NCBI GenBank assembly: GCA_002733995.1
Contig: NVXR01000004.1
Coordinates: 1-64,000 of the forward strand
Length of the DNA: 64,000 bases
Direction: 5' to 3'
Source: Desulfotalea sp.
Lineage (GTDB): Bacteria > Desulfobacterota > Desulfobulbia > Desulfobulbales > Desulfocapsaceae
A program made the position numbers and the translations under genes. Each line of letters opens with the position of its first letter. Within the stretch, counting starts at the first letter, position 1. The notes beneath the pieces were generated by a model. The model was not told where the DNA came from and made no database searches. It was given only the letters and a program-made list of their open reading frames with translations. This document shows, piece after piece, positions 45,003 to 53,899 of this stretch.

Positions 45003-47539
45003 TGCACCTCGATGTTGCGGTTGCAGTACCTATTCAACAGACATTAACCTATAGCCTTCCAAAGATTGAATGTCACATAGAATATAGTGACGAAAATAGA
45101 GAAAAATACATAGGGCGACGAGCACTCGTTGCCCTCGGCAATCGAATGGTGACAGGATATGTCATCGATGTGTTCGTTCCAGGAGCTGAAAAACCAAAAT
45201 TTACCATCCGGCCAATTGTTCGGTTCCTTGATGAATATTCTCTCTTTCACCACGATTTCACTCCTTTTTTCAAATGGGTTTCCGATTATTATCAATATCC
45301 AATCGGGCTCGTTATAAAAGCGGCGCTACCCGGTGGACTTGCCCCTAAATCAAAAAAGACACTTCAGCTCTCTGCAGATCGCGAACAGATTAACAGCGTG
45401 TGCAATGGGGTTATGCCCCCCTGGCTTGTCTCTCTTTGTGATAAGGGTAAGCTAGATCTTCTGGAAGCACAAACCGCCTTCGATTCTACAGACAGAAAAC
45501 TTTTGCAAAAACTTTTTGATAATGAATATGTGAGTCAACAGCTCGTTATTAATAAAGATACTGTAAAGGAAAAGAAGGAAACCTGTTACAAGCTGGTGGA
45601 TGAAAAATTCCCACTAGCAGCAGAGGATGATAACTCTGAAAAGAGTGTTGAACGCTATCGTATACGGGTGAGTAATTATCTCGGGAAAAAAATTAAACTA
45701 TCTGAAACGAAAGCTCTTTGCGCCATCTTTACCGCTATAAAAAAGGGTGGAAATAACTCTGCTGCCTTAAAAGATATCAAAAAGATATATGCCGGCGCAG
45801 CGAAGCCACTTGAAGCATTAACGGATATAGGTATTTTCTCTAGAGAAAATAAGAGAGTGTATCGTAGCCCGTTTGGAGAACAACTACGTTTTTATCCAAG
45901 GCCAGAGCGGCTCACCGACGAGCAAAAATCTGTCCTCTCTGAATTGAATCCTGCGATTATCAAAAAAGAATTCGAGCCTTTTTTACTGCATGGTGTGACC
46001 GGCTGTGGCAAAACCGAGGTGTATCTGCAAGCAGCGGAACTCACGCTTGCAGAGGGACGGGATGTTATAATTCTGGTTCCTGAAATAGCTTTAGCCACGC
46101 AACTTGAAGCCCATTTACTTTCCAGGTTTAAAGATCTCGTTGTACTTTTACATTCAGGCCTCACCAGTGCAGAAAAATACGACCAGTACTTTCTCGCCTT
46201 GAGTGGCCAGGCAAAAATTGTTATTGGCGCACGATCTGCCATCTTTGCCCCGCTCAAAAATCCCGGACTCATCATTGTCGATGAAGAGCATGATACAAGT
46301 TATAAACAGGATGATAGCTTTCGGTATCATGGTCGAGATCTTGCTGTTTTAAGGGCACGACATCACAAATGTGTTGTCATTCTAGGTTCAGCGACGCCTT
46401 CGATTACCAGTTATGAAAATGCAAAGGCCGGTAAATATACGCTAATTACCATGAAAAACAGAGTTGGCAGCTCAACTCTTCCCGTTGTACGTCTTGTTGA
46501 CCTCAGTAAGAAACAACCCCGGGGAAAAAATAGATCAACTATTATCCAGGAACAGCTGCTCACAAAGCTTGAGAAGACTGTTGCCGATGGTAAACAGGCT
46601 GTCTTGCTTTTAAATCGGAGGGGCTTTTCATCGGCACTGTTGTGTCGTGACTGTGGCAACCCTGTGCAGTGCATTCACTGTAACGTTTCCCTTACGCTCC
46701 ATAAGAGCAAGAATAAATTAATTTGTCATTACTGTGGCTTTACCACAACTGCAGAGACAGTTTGTGTGCATTGCCGGGGAACGGATCTTGCCCCCGCGGG
46801 ATTTGGCACAGAAAGAGTAGAAGAGGAACTGCATAAGCTTCTCCCAGACGCGCGAATAAGAAGAATAGATTCTGATACCGCAGCTGATAGAAAGAAATTT
46901 ATGAAGATTCTTGGGGAAATGCACGATCGGACAATTGATATACTCATAGGTACCCAGATGATAGCAAAAGGTCATCATTTTCCCTATGTAACTCTGGTTG
47001 GTGTTGTCTGGGCTGATGGAGGTATGAGTATGCCCGACTACAAGGCCGCGGAGCGAACCTTTCAGCTCATCACCCAGGTAACTGGTCGGGCTGGACGTGG
47101 CGAATTCCCAGGGGAGGTTATCATCCAAACCCTTCGCCCTGAACACTATGCAATACAGCACGCTAAACATCATAAATATATAGAGTTTTTTGAGCATGAA
47201 ATGAGCCTCAGGAAGCATCCTGCATTTCCACCGTACGTGCGTTTAGTGCTTCTACGGGTGCAGGGTAAGGTGGAGAAGACGGCCCAGGAGTCTACTGTTG
47301 CCCTGGCAAGGTTTTGCAGAAAGTGTGTCAAGACCCATGATATTGATATAGAGGTCCTCGGTCCGGCTCCTTCGCCACTGGACAAGGTGAAGGATAACTA
47401 TAGATGGCAGGTTCTGCTTAAAGGCGTTTCAACAAATAAGCTGCATGACCTGTGTGTTGCGGTGCGCGGCGTACAAAAAGATCTTCTTTCTCCCCAGTGT
47501 ACGCTGGCAATTGATGTGGATCCGGAAAACATGATGTAG
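44999..47539 (+). CDS. priA: Primosomal protein N' (replication restart helicase PriA)
   Basis: An 846-aa protein, longer than usual (~730) because of an insertion in the N-terminal half (~150-290). The 3'-end-binding domain starts DVAVAVPIQQTLTYSLP. Helicase motifs: GVTGCGKTEVYLQAAEL, DEEHDTSYKQDDSFRYH, and GSATPSITSYENA. The zinc-binding Cys cluster is CRDCGNPVQCIHC...CHYCGF...CVHCRG. C-terminal GTQMIAKGHHFPYV and QVTGRAGRGEFPGEV follow. It restarts stalled replication forks. Start at ATG 44999 (overlaps galU stop) or ATG 45002. Confidence 0.92.
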   Translation: MMHLDVAVAVPIQQTLTYSLPKIECHIEYSDENREKYIGRRALVALGNRMVTGYVIDVFVPGAEKPKFTIRPIVRFLDEYSLFHHDFTPFFKWVSDYYQYPIGLVIKAALPGGLAPKSKKTLQLSADREQINSVCNGVMPPWLVSLCDKGKLDLLEAQTAFDSTDRKLLQKLFDNEYVSQQLVINKDTVKEKKETCYKLVDEKFPLAAEDDNSEKSVERYRIRVSNYLGKKIKLSETKALCAIFTAIKKGGNNSAALKDIKKIYAGAAKPLEALTDIGIFSRENKRVYRSPFGEQLRFYPRPERLTDEQKSVLSELNPAIIKKEFEPFLLHGVTGCGKTEVYLQAAELTLAEGRDVIILVPEIALATQLEAHLLSRFKDLVVLLHSGLTSAEKYDQYFLALSGQAKIVIGARSAIFAPLKNPGLIIVDEEHDTSYKQDDSFRYHGRDLAVLRARHHKCVVILGSATPSITSYENAKAGKYTLITMKNRVGSSTLPVVRLVDLSKKQPRGKNRSTIIQEQLLTKLEKTVADGKQAVLLLNRRGFSSALLCRDCGNPVQCIHCNVSLTLHKSKNKLICHYCGFTTTAETVCVHCRGTDLAPAGFGTERVEEELHKLLPDARIRRIDSDTAADRKKFMKILGEMHDRTIDILIGTQMIAKGHHFPYVTLVGVVWADGGMSMPDYKAAERTFQLITQVTGRAGRGEFPGEVIIQTLRPEHYAIQHAKHHKYIEFFEHEMSLRKHPAFPPYVRLVLLRVQGKVEKTAQESTVALARFCRKCVKTHDIDIEVLGPAPSPLDKVKDNYRWQVLLKGVSTNKLHDLCVAVRGVQKDLLSPQCTLAIDVDPENMM

Positions 47540-47554
47540 AACATTATGTTTTCC
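47524..47554 (+). terminator. Inverted repeat at the end of priA
   Basis: GGAAAACAT (47524-47532) pairs with ATGTTTTCC (47546-47554), with an inner ATGT/ACAT extension across one mismatch. It overlaps the priA stop and is followed by GTTTATATAC. It is also close to the convergent HDOD-GGDEF gene end, so it may act for both. Confidence 0.5.
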
Positions 47555-47574
47555 GTTTATATACGTGTATTAAC

Positions 47575-49125
47575 CTAAAAAGAGTACCATTTCTTCTTGT
47601 TCGTATATGCTATTACTTTGTTACGCCCTTTTTCTTTGGCCACGTAAAGGGCCTGGTCGGCCTGGCTTATAAGTGTATTTTTGTCGAAATCGTCTATCAT
47701 GGCCGGGGTACAGGTACTAACGCCAAAGCTTGCCGTAACATTGTAGCACTCACGCTTATCGTCAAAAGCTGCCTCTTCAATAGCCCTGCGTAATTTTTCC
47801 GCAACGTTCATTGCGTCATCTATATTGGTTTCCGGAAGAATTACAATAAACTCTTCACCACCGTATCTGGCGACTATATCATATTTTCTGACATTATCTT
47901 TTAGCGTAGCTGCAAACTCAGTGAGTACAAAGTCGCCAACCAGATGACCGTAGGTGTCGTTAAACTTTTTAAAGAAATCAATATCCAACATAAGCAAAGA
48001 GATTGTTGAATTATTTCTCATGCATCTGCTGATTTCTTGCTCTAAAGAACTCTGGAAATAGCGATGGTTAAAAACTCCGGTGAGACCGTCGAGATTGGCG
48101 AGGTTATCAAGGAATTTATTTTTGTCCTCTAGTTCTTTCGTTAGATTCTCCAGGTTAATTTTAGCAAGAATCAACTGCTTGTTCATCTGATCGTAGTCAA
48201 GGTTGATCAATCCTAATTTGATGTTTGCTTCCTGGAGGATTTCCTGGACAGATTTTGCACTTTTGATGTTCAGGTTAAAGTAGGTACCTGCTTCCTTAAA
48301 TTTTATGTGCACCTGTTCAAGGATATTCTCAATTTCCTCAGATGTTAGATGGAGTAATTTGCTGGCTTCTTTGCGAAACTGCTGATGGTATTTTTCCGGT
48401 TTTTCAGAAAAAAGAATATTTACCAGCAGGTCAGACAAGTAGACAGCGCGAACTGTTGTTTGGACAGCCGGATCTTTTCCTTTATAACCTGCAGGATTAT
48501 GATGATGCAATATTGGTTCTATAAGGATATCCGGAAATCCCCAGCTTTTGGCGGTCTCCGTTCCCACAATCGTATGGTTTAGGCCAAATATCGACTCTTC
48601 GGCACCTAGAAGGTCATATTGTTTGTCTTCAACAGCGGCTATGACTTGGTCGTATTTTTCAGGGAATATTTTAGCCAGGATAAGTTCGCCTAGGTTTTGC
48701 AAAAGCCCGGATATAAAAATTTGTTCCGTATCTGCCCCTTTCACATTTTCCAGGATGAGTCGTGCTGCAACGGCGGAGGCCAGGGAGCGCTCCCAGAATT
48801 TTTTAAAATCAAAACGACTCTCCTGCTTATTGCCTTTAATCGTGAGGAATGAAAAGGAGAGCACCAGGCTACGGACGGCGTTTATCCCGAGAATGCTTAC
48901 CGCTTGTTTTATGGAACCAATTTGTTGGGGAAAACTGTAAAAAGCCGAATTCGATACCTTGAGGATTTTTGAGGAAATTGCTATGTCCTGGGCTACAAGA
49001 TTTCCAATATCAGCGAGGGTCGTATCCTCGCGGGAGGTTAGGGTAATCAACTGAGAGGCCACCGTTGGTAATGTTGGCAGCTCATTTGATTTAAGTATCG
49101 TTTGGAGTAGTTCTTGCGTATTCAT
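47575..49125 (-). CDS. HDOD domain diguanylate cyclase
   Basis: A 516-aa signalling protein. Residues ~15-210 are an HDOD domain (LPTLPTVASQLITLTSREDT, then LAQ-like LVAQDIAISSKILKVSNSAF and INAVRSLVLSFSF). A coiled linker follows (IDKNKFLDNLANLDGLTGVF is the start of the next domain). Residues ~345-510 are GGDEF with the active GGEEF motif (VARYGGEEFIVILPE); the RKYD five residues before it fits an inhibitory I-site for c-di-GMP feedback. Predicted to make c-di-GMP; the HDOD role is unknown. No membrane segment. Confidence 0.88.
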   Translation of the reverse strand: MNTQELLQTILKSNELPTLPTVASQLITLTSREDTTLADIGNLVAQDIAISSKILKVSNSAFYSFPQQIGSIKQAVSILGINAVRSLVLSFSFLTIKGNKQESRFDFKKFWERSLASAVAARLILENVKGADTEQIFISGLLQNLGELILAKIFPEKYDQVIAAVEDKQYDLLGAEESIFGLNHTIVGTETAKSWGFPDILIEPILHHHNPAGYKGKDPAVQTTVRAVYLSDLLVNILFSEKPEKYHQQFRKEASKLLHLTSEEIENILEQVHIKFKEAGTYFNLNIKSAKSVQEILQEANIKLGLINLDYDQMNKQLILAKINLENLTKELEDKNKFLDNLANLDGLTGVFNHRYFQSSLEQEISRCMRNNSTISLLMLDIDFFKKFNDTYGHLVGDFVLTEFAATLKDNVRKYDIVARYGGEEFIVILPETNIDDAMNVAEKLRRAIEEAAFDDKRECYNVTASFGVSTCTPAMIDDFDKNTLISQADQALYVAKEKGRNKVIAYTNKKKWYSF

Positions 49126-49416
49126 AGTCTTCCTAAAATAATCTGAAACAGCATTTCGCTCGAATATTTCATGAACATGCTACTGTTTCAGGTAAACGAT
49201 TGAGAACATAAAAGTACTTTTAACAGTTTTTCAAAGAGGACAGCCCCACAATGCTCAACAACAGTCTGTCTCCACACAAATCACCATAACTAATGAGGAA
49301 TGCAGGTTAGCTTGAAGTATAAGGTCTTACTCCTCTGATAATCAAGAGATTGCGAAAATAAAAATATGAGATTTATGGGGTAGCCGCGGGGTGCGAAAAC
49401 AAGCTGTTTACGTTTT
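49126..49416. other. Intergenic region with an inverted repeat
   Basis: 291 bp between the HDOD-GGDEF gene start and the end of the KamA-family gene. CTGAAACAG (49143-49151) and CTGTTTCAG (49183-49191) form a perfect 9-bp inverted repeat 17 bp upstream of the diguanylate cyclase start; this could be an operator. No ORF or terminator seen in the rest. Confidence 0.35.
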
Positions 49417-50472
49417 TCACTCGTCGGTTCCTATCGGTTCCGGGTAGGTGCAAATTTGGCCAAGATAATTCTCAAATGTGAGTGATGTTGTGGTGCTTTC
49501 TCTGATAAACTGTGGCGTCAATGGGATCTTACCCTTACCACCAGGGGCGTCAAGGGCAAACGTAGGAATCGCCATACCCGACAGGTGCCCATAGAGACCT
49601 TTCATGAGATTAACACCTTTTTGAGTCGATGTACGGAAATGGTTCACGCCTTGGGTCAAGTCACTTTGAAAAAGATAGTACGGCTTTACTCTTAGATAAA
49701 GAAGCCCCTGAAAAAGCTCCTTTAAAACAGCAACATTGTCATTAACTCCCTTTAAAAGCACGGTTTGGCAGCCTAAAGAAATGCCCGCATCTGCGAGCAT
49801 AAAACATGCTTGTTTTGCTTCTGCTGTCAGCTCTTTAGGGTGATTAAAGTGAGTATTGATATAAAGAGGCTGGTATTTCTTTAGAATGGAGCAGAGTCGA
49901 CTTGTAATCCTCATGGGAAGAACCGAAGGTACCCTTGTTCCAATACGGATCATTTTAATTGAGGGAATCTTACTCAGATTGCCGAGAATCTCGTCGAGGC
50001 GCTCATCGTCTAGAAGAAATGGATCTCCGCCGGAGATGAGCACATCGGTCACTTCCGGATGTAGGCGTAAATAATCGTATGCAAGAGAGAGCGTCGTATC
50101 ACTGATATGCATCTTACTGGTGCCAACCTTTCTCTTTCTTGTACAGAAGCGACAATACATAGCACATTGACTGCTAACAAGCAGGAGGACGCGATTGGCA
50201 TATTTATGTACAAGATTAGGTATAGGACTGAGATCTTCTTCGCTGAGAGGATCAGGGATACAGACCGTATCATTTATTTCTAAAGCATCAGGAATACACT
50301 GTTTCCAAATGGGATCACCAGGATAATCAATCAAATTCAGAAAATATGGGTTTATCCTCATCGGAAATTTTGCTATTACATCTTGTAATACATTAAAATC
50401 ACAGCCCAGTTGATGATAAAGTTCTTGCGGAGTAGTTACACTTTTTTGTAAAATTTCTTTCCATGGTTCCAT
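49417..50472 (-). CDS. KamA-family radical SAM aminomutase-like protein (EpmB-like)
   Basis: A 351-aa radical SAM protein. The cluster motif CxxxCxxC is C103-x3-C107-x2-C110 (SQCAMYCRFCTRKR). VLISGGDPFLLDDERL and IGTRVPSVLPMRI are conserved, and the PLP-lysine loop is ALDAPGGKGKIPL near residue 315. The N-terminal EPWKEILQKSVTTPQELYHQ fits the KamA/EpmB group. The length (351) is closer to EpmB (~340), which beta-lysylates elongation factor P, than to lysine 2,3-aminomutase (~415). No efp or epmA is adjacent, so the exact substrate is open. Confidence 0.85.
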   Translation of the reverse strand: MEPWKEILQKSVTTPQELYHQLGCDFNVLQDVIAKFPMRINPYFLNLIDYPGDPIWKQCIPDALEINDTVCIPDPLSEEDLSPIPNLVHKYANRVLLLVSSQCAMYCRFCTRKRKVGTSKMHISDTTLSLAYDYLRLHPEVTDVLISGGDPFLLDDERLDEILGNLSKIPSIKMIRIGTRVPSVLPMRITSRLCSILKKYQPLYINTHFNHPKELTAEAKQACFMLADAGISLGCQTVLLKGVNDNVAVLKELFQGLLYLRVKPYYLFQSDLTQGVNHFRTSTQKGVNLMKGLYGHLSGMAIPTFALDAPGGKGKIPLTPQFIRESTTTSLTFENYLGQICTYPEPIGTDE

Positions 50473-50550
50473 GGTTGGGTATTATGAGGGAAACTACTTG
50501 GCTTGTCAATTGGACATTTATTTTTATATGCTTTAATGAGGGAGCTGGTT

Positions 50551-52287
50551 ATGTCTTCAAATTTGTACCGGTTTAAGTATGATGAATATGGCAACACTAA
50601 AGAGATAATAGTCTACGCCAGTGGAGATTCGGCGCGTTCTAATAGATACATTAACAAAGGGACGGCCTTTAGTGACGATGAGAGAAAAGCGCTGGGGTTA
50701 GAAGCGACACTGCCACCTGGGGTCCGGTGCCTGTTTGACCAGATTCAAAGTTCGCAAAAGAAGGTTACTGAGAAAGTGGACGATATAGAAAAATATATCT
50801 TTCTCCGTGCTCTTTTTAATCGCAATGCAACGCTGGCACATGCACTTGTTAAAAGTGATATTGAAACCTACATAAAACTCATTTATACGCCCACGGTAGG
50901 GCTTGCCGTCCAACAATATTCGTCTATGTTTCGCCAGGCAAATGGCCTGCATTTTTATCCTGGAAATATTGACAACGCAGAAGACATCCTACGGCGCTTT
51001 GCCAGTAGAGATATTAGGGTTGCTGTGGTTACTGACAATCATGGTATTCTCGGCTTAGGAGATCAGGGCGCTGGCGGCATAGCCGTTTGCCATGGCAAGT
51101 TGATGATTTACACCCAAGGTGCCGGTATAGCCCCGTGGCACTGTTTACCTATCTCTCTGGATGTTGGCACAAACAATGAGGTTCTTCTTGCTGACAAACA
51201 ATACCTTGGCTGGAGACAGCATCGTCTAGAAGGGGAGGAATACCTTTCTTTTATAGGCCGTTTTGTTCGGGCCTTTAGAAACGTCTTTCCAAATGCATTG
51301 TGCCAGTGGGAAGATTTTTCTCCGAAAAACGCTTTTTCTATTCATGATGCCTTTAGGGATGAAATAATATCATTTAACGATGATATACAGGGCATGGGTG
51401 CCGTTGCCGCTTCGGCCATTTTTTCTGCCATGAAGGTAAAAAAAGAAAAAATCGTAGATCAGTATTTTCTCGTACATGGAAGTGGTACCGGTGGTATTGG
51501 TATTGCCCGTATAATAAATGATATTCTTGTTGCCGAAGGCTTGTCTCAGGAAGAAGCCGTTGAGCACATCTTTGTTATTGCACGGGACGGTCTGGTGTCA
51601 ACAGAAGGTGAGTATCAGTTTTATAAAAAGCCTTACGCCAAAAATCCAGTAGATCATCCGTGGCTCACTAAACTTGATCGAACGGATATCCATAGCATTA
51701 TCCGTGAGGCAGGAATCACAGTTCTTATAGGCACAACAGGCCATGAGTTCTTCTTTAATGAGGAGTCAGTTGCTGAAATCAAGAAGAACACCGACAGGCC
51801 GGTTATTCTACCACTTTTTCAACATGTCTCGACATCAGCCCAGCTTTGCCAGAGTATTGCGAAATGGAGCAGTGAAGGGCTGTTGATTGGAACCGGTAAT
51901 CCCTGCGCAACCATGGATGCACTGGAGAGGTCAAGTGGCATCAGTCAGTGTAATAATGCATTCATCTTTCCGGGTGTTGCCCTAGGCGTACTTGCTTCTG
52001 GCGCAGCTGAAATAACCCAAGATTTCTTCATAGTTGCTGCCAAGGCGGTCTCGGACATGCTAACAGAGCAACAACTCGCTGAGGGGCGCATTATGCCGTC
52101 GATTGGCTCCATTGGGGAAGTTGCCAAAGCCGTTGCTCTTGCTGTTGCAATGTGTGCGGTTAAAAATGGCGTAAGTAGACCATGTATTTATTCTGATTTT
52201 CAACCCAATGGCGATGAGGCGAGAATGGCAAAACTCATAGATAGAATGAGGTGGATGCCAGAATATGTGCCGCTGACACCAATGTAA
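50551..52287 (+). CDS. NAD-dependent malic enzyme (oxaloacetate-decarboxylating)
   Basis: A ~578-aa malic enzyme of the large (MaeA/mitochondrial) type that decarboxylates malate to pyruvate. NKGTAFSDDERKALGLE and LPP near residues 30-55, IYTPTVGLAVQQYSSMFR near 110, VVTDNHGILGLGDQGAGG, and FNDDIQGMGAVAASAIF; the NAD loop is HGSGTGGIGIARIIND. The C-terminal SQCNNAFIFPGVALGVLAS is the family end. The frame is open to 50503, but ATG 50551 has a strong GAGGGAG SD. Terminated by the hairpin at 52294. Confidence 0.92.
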   Translation: MSSNLYRFKYDEYGNTKEIIVYASGDSARSNRYINKGTAFSDDERKALGLEATLPPGVRCLFDQIQSSQKKVTEKVDDIEKYIFLRALFNRNATLAHALVKSDIETYIKLIYTPTVGLAVQQYSSMFRQANGLHFYPGNIDNAEDILRRFASRDIRVAVVTDNHGILGLGDQGAGGIAVCHGKLMIYTQGAGIAPWHCLPISLDVGTNNEVLLADKQYLGWRQHRLEGEEYLSFIGRFVRAFRNVFPNALCQWEDFSPKNAFSIHDAFRDEIISFNDDIQGMGAVAASAIFSAMKVKKEKIVDQYFLVHGSGTGGIGIARIINDILVAEGLSQEEAVEHIFVIARDGLVSTEGEYQFYKKPYAKNPVDHPWLTKLDRTDIHSIIREAGITVLIGTTGHEFFFNEESVAEIKKNTDRPVILPLFQHVSTSAQLCQSIAKWSSEGLLIGTGNPCATMDALERSSGISQCNNAFIFPGVALGVLASGAAEITQDFFIVAAKAVSDMLTEQQLAEGRIMPSIGSIGEVAKAVALAVAMCAVKNGVSRPCIYSDFQPNGDEARMAKLIDRMRWMPEYVPLTPM

Positions 52288-52293
52288 TTAAAA

Positions 52294-52323
52294 AGGCCCA
52301 TACCACCTGTGTGGTATGGGCCT
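52294..52323. terminator. Bidirectional terminator between malic enzyme and cold-shock genes
   Basis: AGGCCCATACCAC (52294-52306), a CTGT loop and GTGGTATGGGCCT (52311-52323) form a perfect 13-bp stem, flanked by A-rich and T-like ends. It serves the convergent genes on both strands. Confidence 0.8.
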
Positions 52324-52349
52324 AATAAATCCGGAATGGATATAACTTA

Positions 52350-52550
52350 TTACACTTTCTGTACGTTGTCAGCAGCGGGACCTTTAGGGCCATCAACAAT
52401 CTCAAAAGATACCCGGGAACCTTCTTCCAAGGATTTAAAACCTTCAGATTTGATAGCGGAATAATGTACAAAAACATCTTTTCCACCATCTTGTTCGATA
52501 AAACCAAATCCTTTTGCGTCATTAAACCATTTAACAGTTCCTTCTGCCAT
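52350..52550 (-). CDS. CspA-family cold-shock protein
   Basis: A 66-aa cold-shock domain protein: [20 protein letters not shown] (RNP1 KGFGFI), DVFVHYSAI (RNP2), and the C-terminal [13 protein letters not shown]. It binds single-stranded RNA/DNA as an RNA chaperone. SD AAAGGAG is 7 nt before ATG. The leader (52551-52620) has two short hairpins, a common feature of temperature-regulated csp genes. Confidence 0.93.
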   Translation of the reverse strand: MAEGTVKWFNDAKGFGFIEQDGGKDVFVHYSAIKSEGFKSLEEGSRVSFEIVDGPKGPAADNVQKV

Positions 52551-52620
52551 CGTACCGCTCCTTTTATACTCGGTTTACTATCAAACCGTTAATAAATCTC
52601 CAGCCAATATGGCTAGATAA
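52551..52620 (-). promoter_or_regulatory. Structured leader of the cold-shock gene
   Basis: Read on the minus strand, CGGTTT/AAACCG (52571-52576 and 52583-52588) and AGCC/GGCT (52602-52605 and 52611-52614) form two small stems just upstream of the SD. It may be a cold-responsive 5' UTR; this is inferred from family behaviour. Confidence 0.3.
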
Positions 52621-53032
52621 CCAGATGTTATGCGAATATTTTGATCGTATTCCTTTGCACTTCCGAGGATAAATCTAGAAAATGATGTTTATTACATAAC
52701 AATGATTCGCTTTAGCATATTAACAATATCAATGCAACATATTTGTGGGTAATGTATCGTACATTCACGCAGGTAGGGGCGGGAGCTGCATTGCTAGGTG
52801 GATCCAACTACCTGCTAGACACCGCTGCATTCGGGCAGGGAGCCGATATTATGTTGACCTCGTTGAGAGGGAGAAGTATAAAATTATTTTTTATCAGAAT
52901 TTAAAAGTGTGGATCCAATACATGCAATTCCCTTCAACATCTGTATGCTATCCACTTTCCAGTCATAATTTATCCCTCGTTATTTTTGGATAAATATATT
53001 CAATAATCCATTGTTAATTAAAGGTTACAGAT
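52621..53032. other. Intergenic region upstream of the ole genes
   Basis: About 410 bp. An open frame 52752-52904 (50 codons) lacks a clear SD and homology. An imperfect inverted repeat AAAGTGTGGAT (52904-52914) / ATCCACTTT (52950-52958, one inserted base) lies ~75 bp upstream of oleB and may be a regulatory site. Otherwise A/T-rich. Confidence 0.35.
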
Positions 53033-53899
53033 TTGTTCCCAGACTACCCATTTACTTCACACTTCCATGACATTAATGGCTTGAAGCTTCATTATATTGA
53101 CGAAGGAAAAGGCCCTGTAATTGTCATGATTCACGGCAATCCGACATGGTCCTTTTATTATAGAAATCTTGTCCATAAATTAAAAAAAGATTTTAGAATT
53201 ATTGCAATAGACCACATCGGCTGTGGTCTATCTGATAAACCACAAAATTACCCATACACTCTACGTCAACATATTGATAATGCTCGATCATTATTAGATG
53301 CCCTTCGTATCGACACATTTTCTCTAGTACTCCATGATTGGGGTGGGGCCATAGGAATGGGAGTGGCGGTGAGTCGTCCGCAGAAGGTTGAAAAAATCGT
53401 GGTGATGAATACCGCTGCTTTCCGATCATCTCGTATGCCTTTTCGGATAGGCATTTGTCGGATGGGGTTTATAGGGAAGGTTTTAGTTCGTTTTTTCAAT
53501 GGTTTTGCTGGACCTGCAACATTTATGGCAGTTACACGGAAGATGAGCAAGGAGGTAAAAAACGCTTACCTTGCCCCGTATAATTCGTGGAAAAATCGAA
53601 TAGCGACCCATCAATTTGTGGTCGACATCCCAATTTCCGACGAGCACCCAAGTTATACTACCCTCGTTGAGGTGGAGGAAGGGCTGCAGAAGATTAAAGA
53701 AAATGGGGTGCCACTACTTATCGTCTGGGGAGGAAAAGATTTCTGCTTCAATGATTCATTTTATGATGAGTGGAAAGAACGATTTCCCGATGCACAATCA
53801 ACATACTATCCTGATGCTGGCCACTATTTACTTGAAGACAAAAAAGATGAAGTTAACGAACGTATAGCGACTTTTTTCCTTTCTGAGGGGGTGGATTGA
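53033..53899 (+). CDS. oleB: OleB-like alpha/beta hydrolase (beta-lactone decarboxylase)
   Basis: A 288-aa protein of the haloalkane-dehalogenase-like group. Oxyanion HGNPTWSFYYRNL near residue 33, nucleophile Asp in LVLHDWGGAIGMG (~101), and His in DAGHYLLED (~269). In olefin biosynthesis OleB turns a beta-lactone into the alkene with loss of CO2. It is followed by oleC and oleD, which makes the assignment firm. TTG (53033) is the only normal start between the upstream stop and the conserved PDYPFTSHF; AAAGG lies 8 nt upstream. Confidence 0.85.
   Translation: MFPDYPFTSHFHDINGLKLHYIDEGKGPVIVMIHGNPTWSFYYRNLVHKLKKDFRIIAIDHIGCGLSDKPQNYPYTLRQHIDNARSLLDALRIDTFSLVLHDWGGAIGMGVAVSRPQKVEKIVVMNTAAFRSSRMPFRIGICRMGFIGKVLVRFFNGFAGPATFMAVTRKMSKEVKNAYLAPYNSWKNRIATHQFVVDIPISDEHPSYTTLVEVEEGLQKIKENGVPLLIVWGGKDFCFNDSFYDEWKERFPDAQSTYYPDAGHYLLEDKKDEVNERIATFFLSEGVD

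Noticed and set aside
52752..52904. 50-codon ORF starting MYRTFTQVGAG
   Set aside because: No SD and no family; kept only as a note in the intergenic entry.
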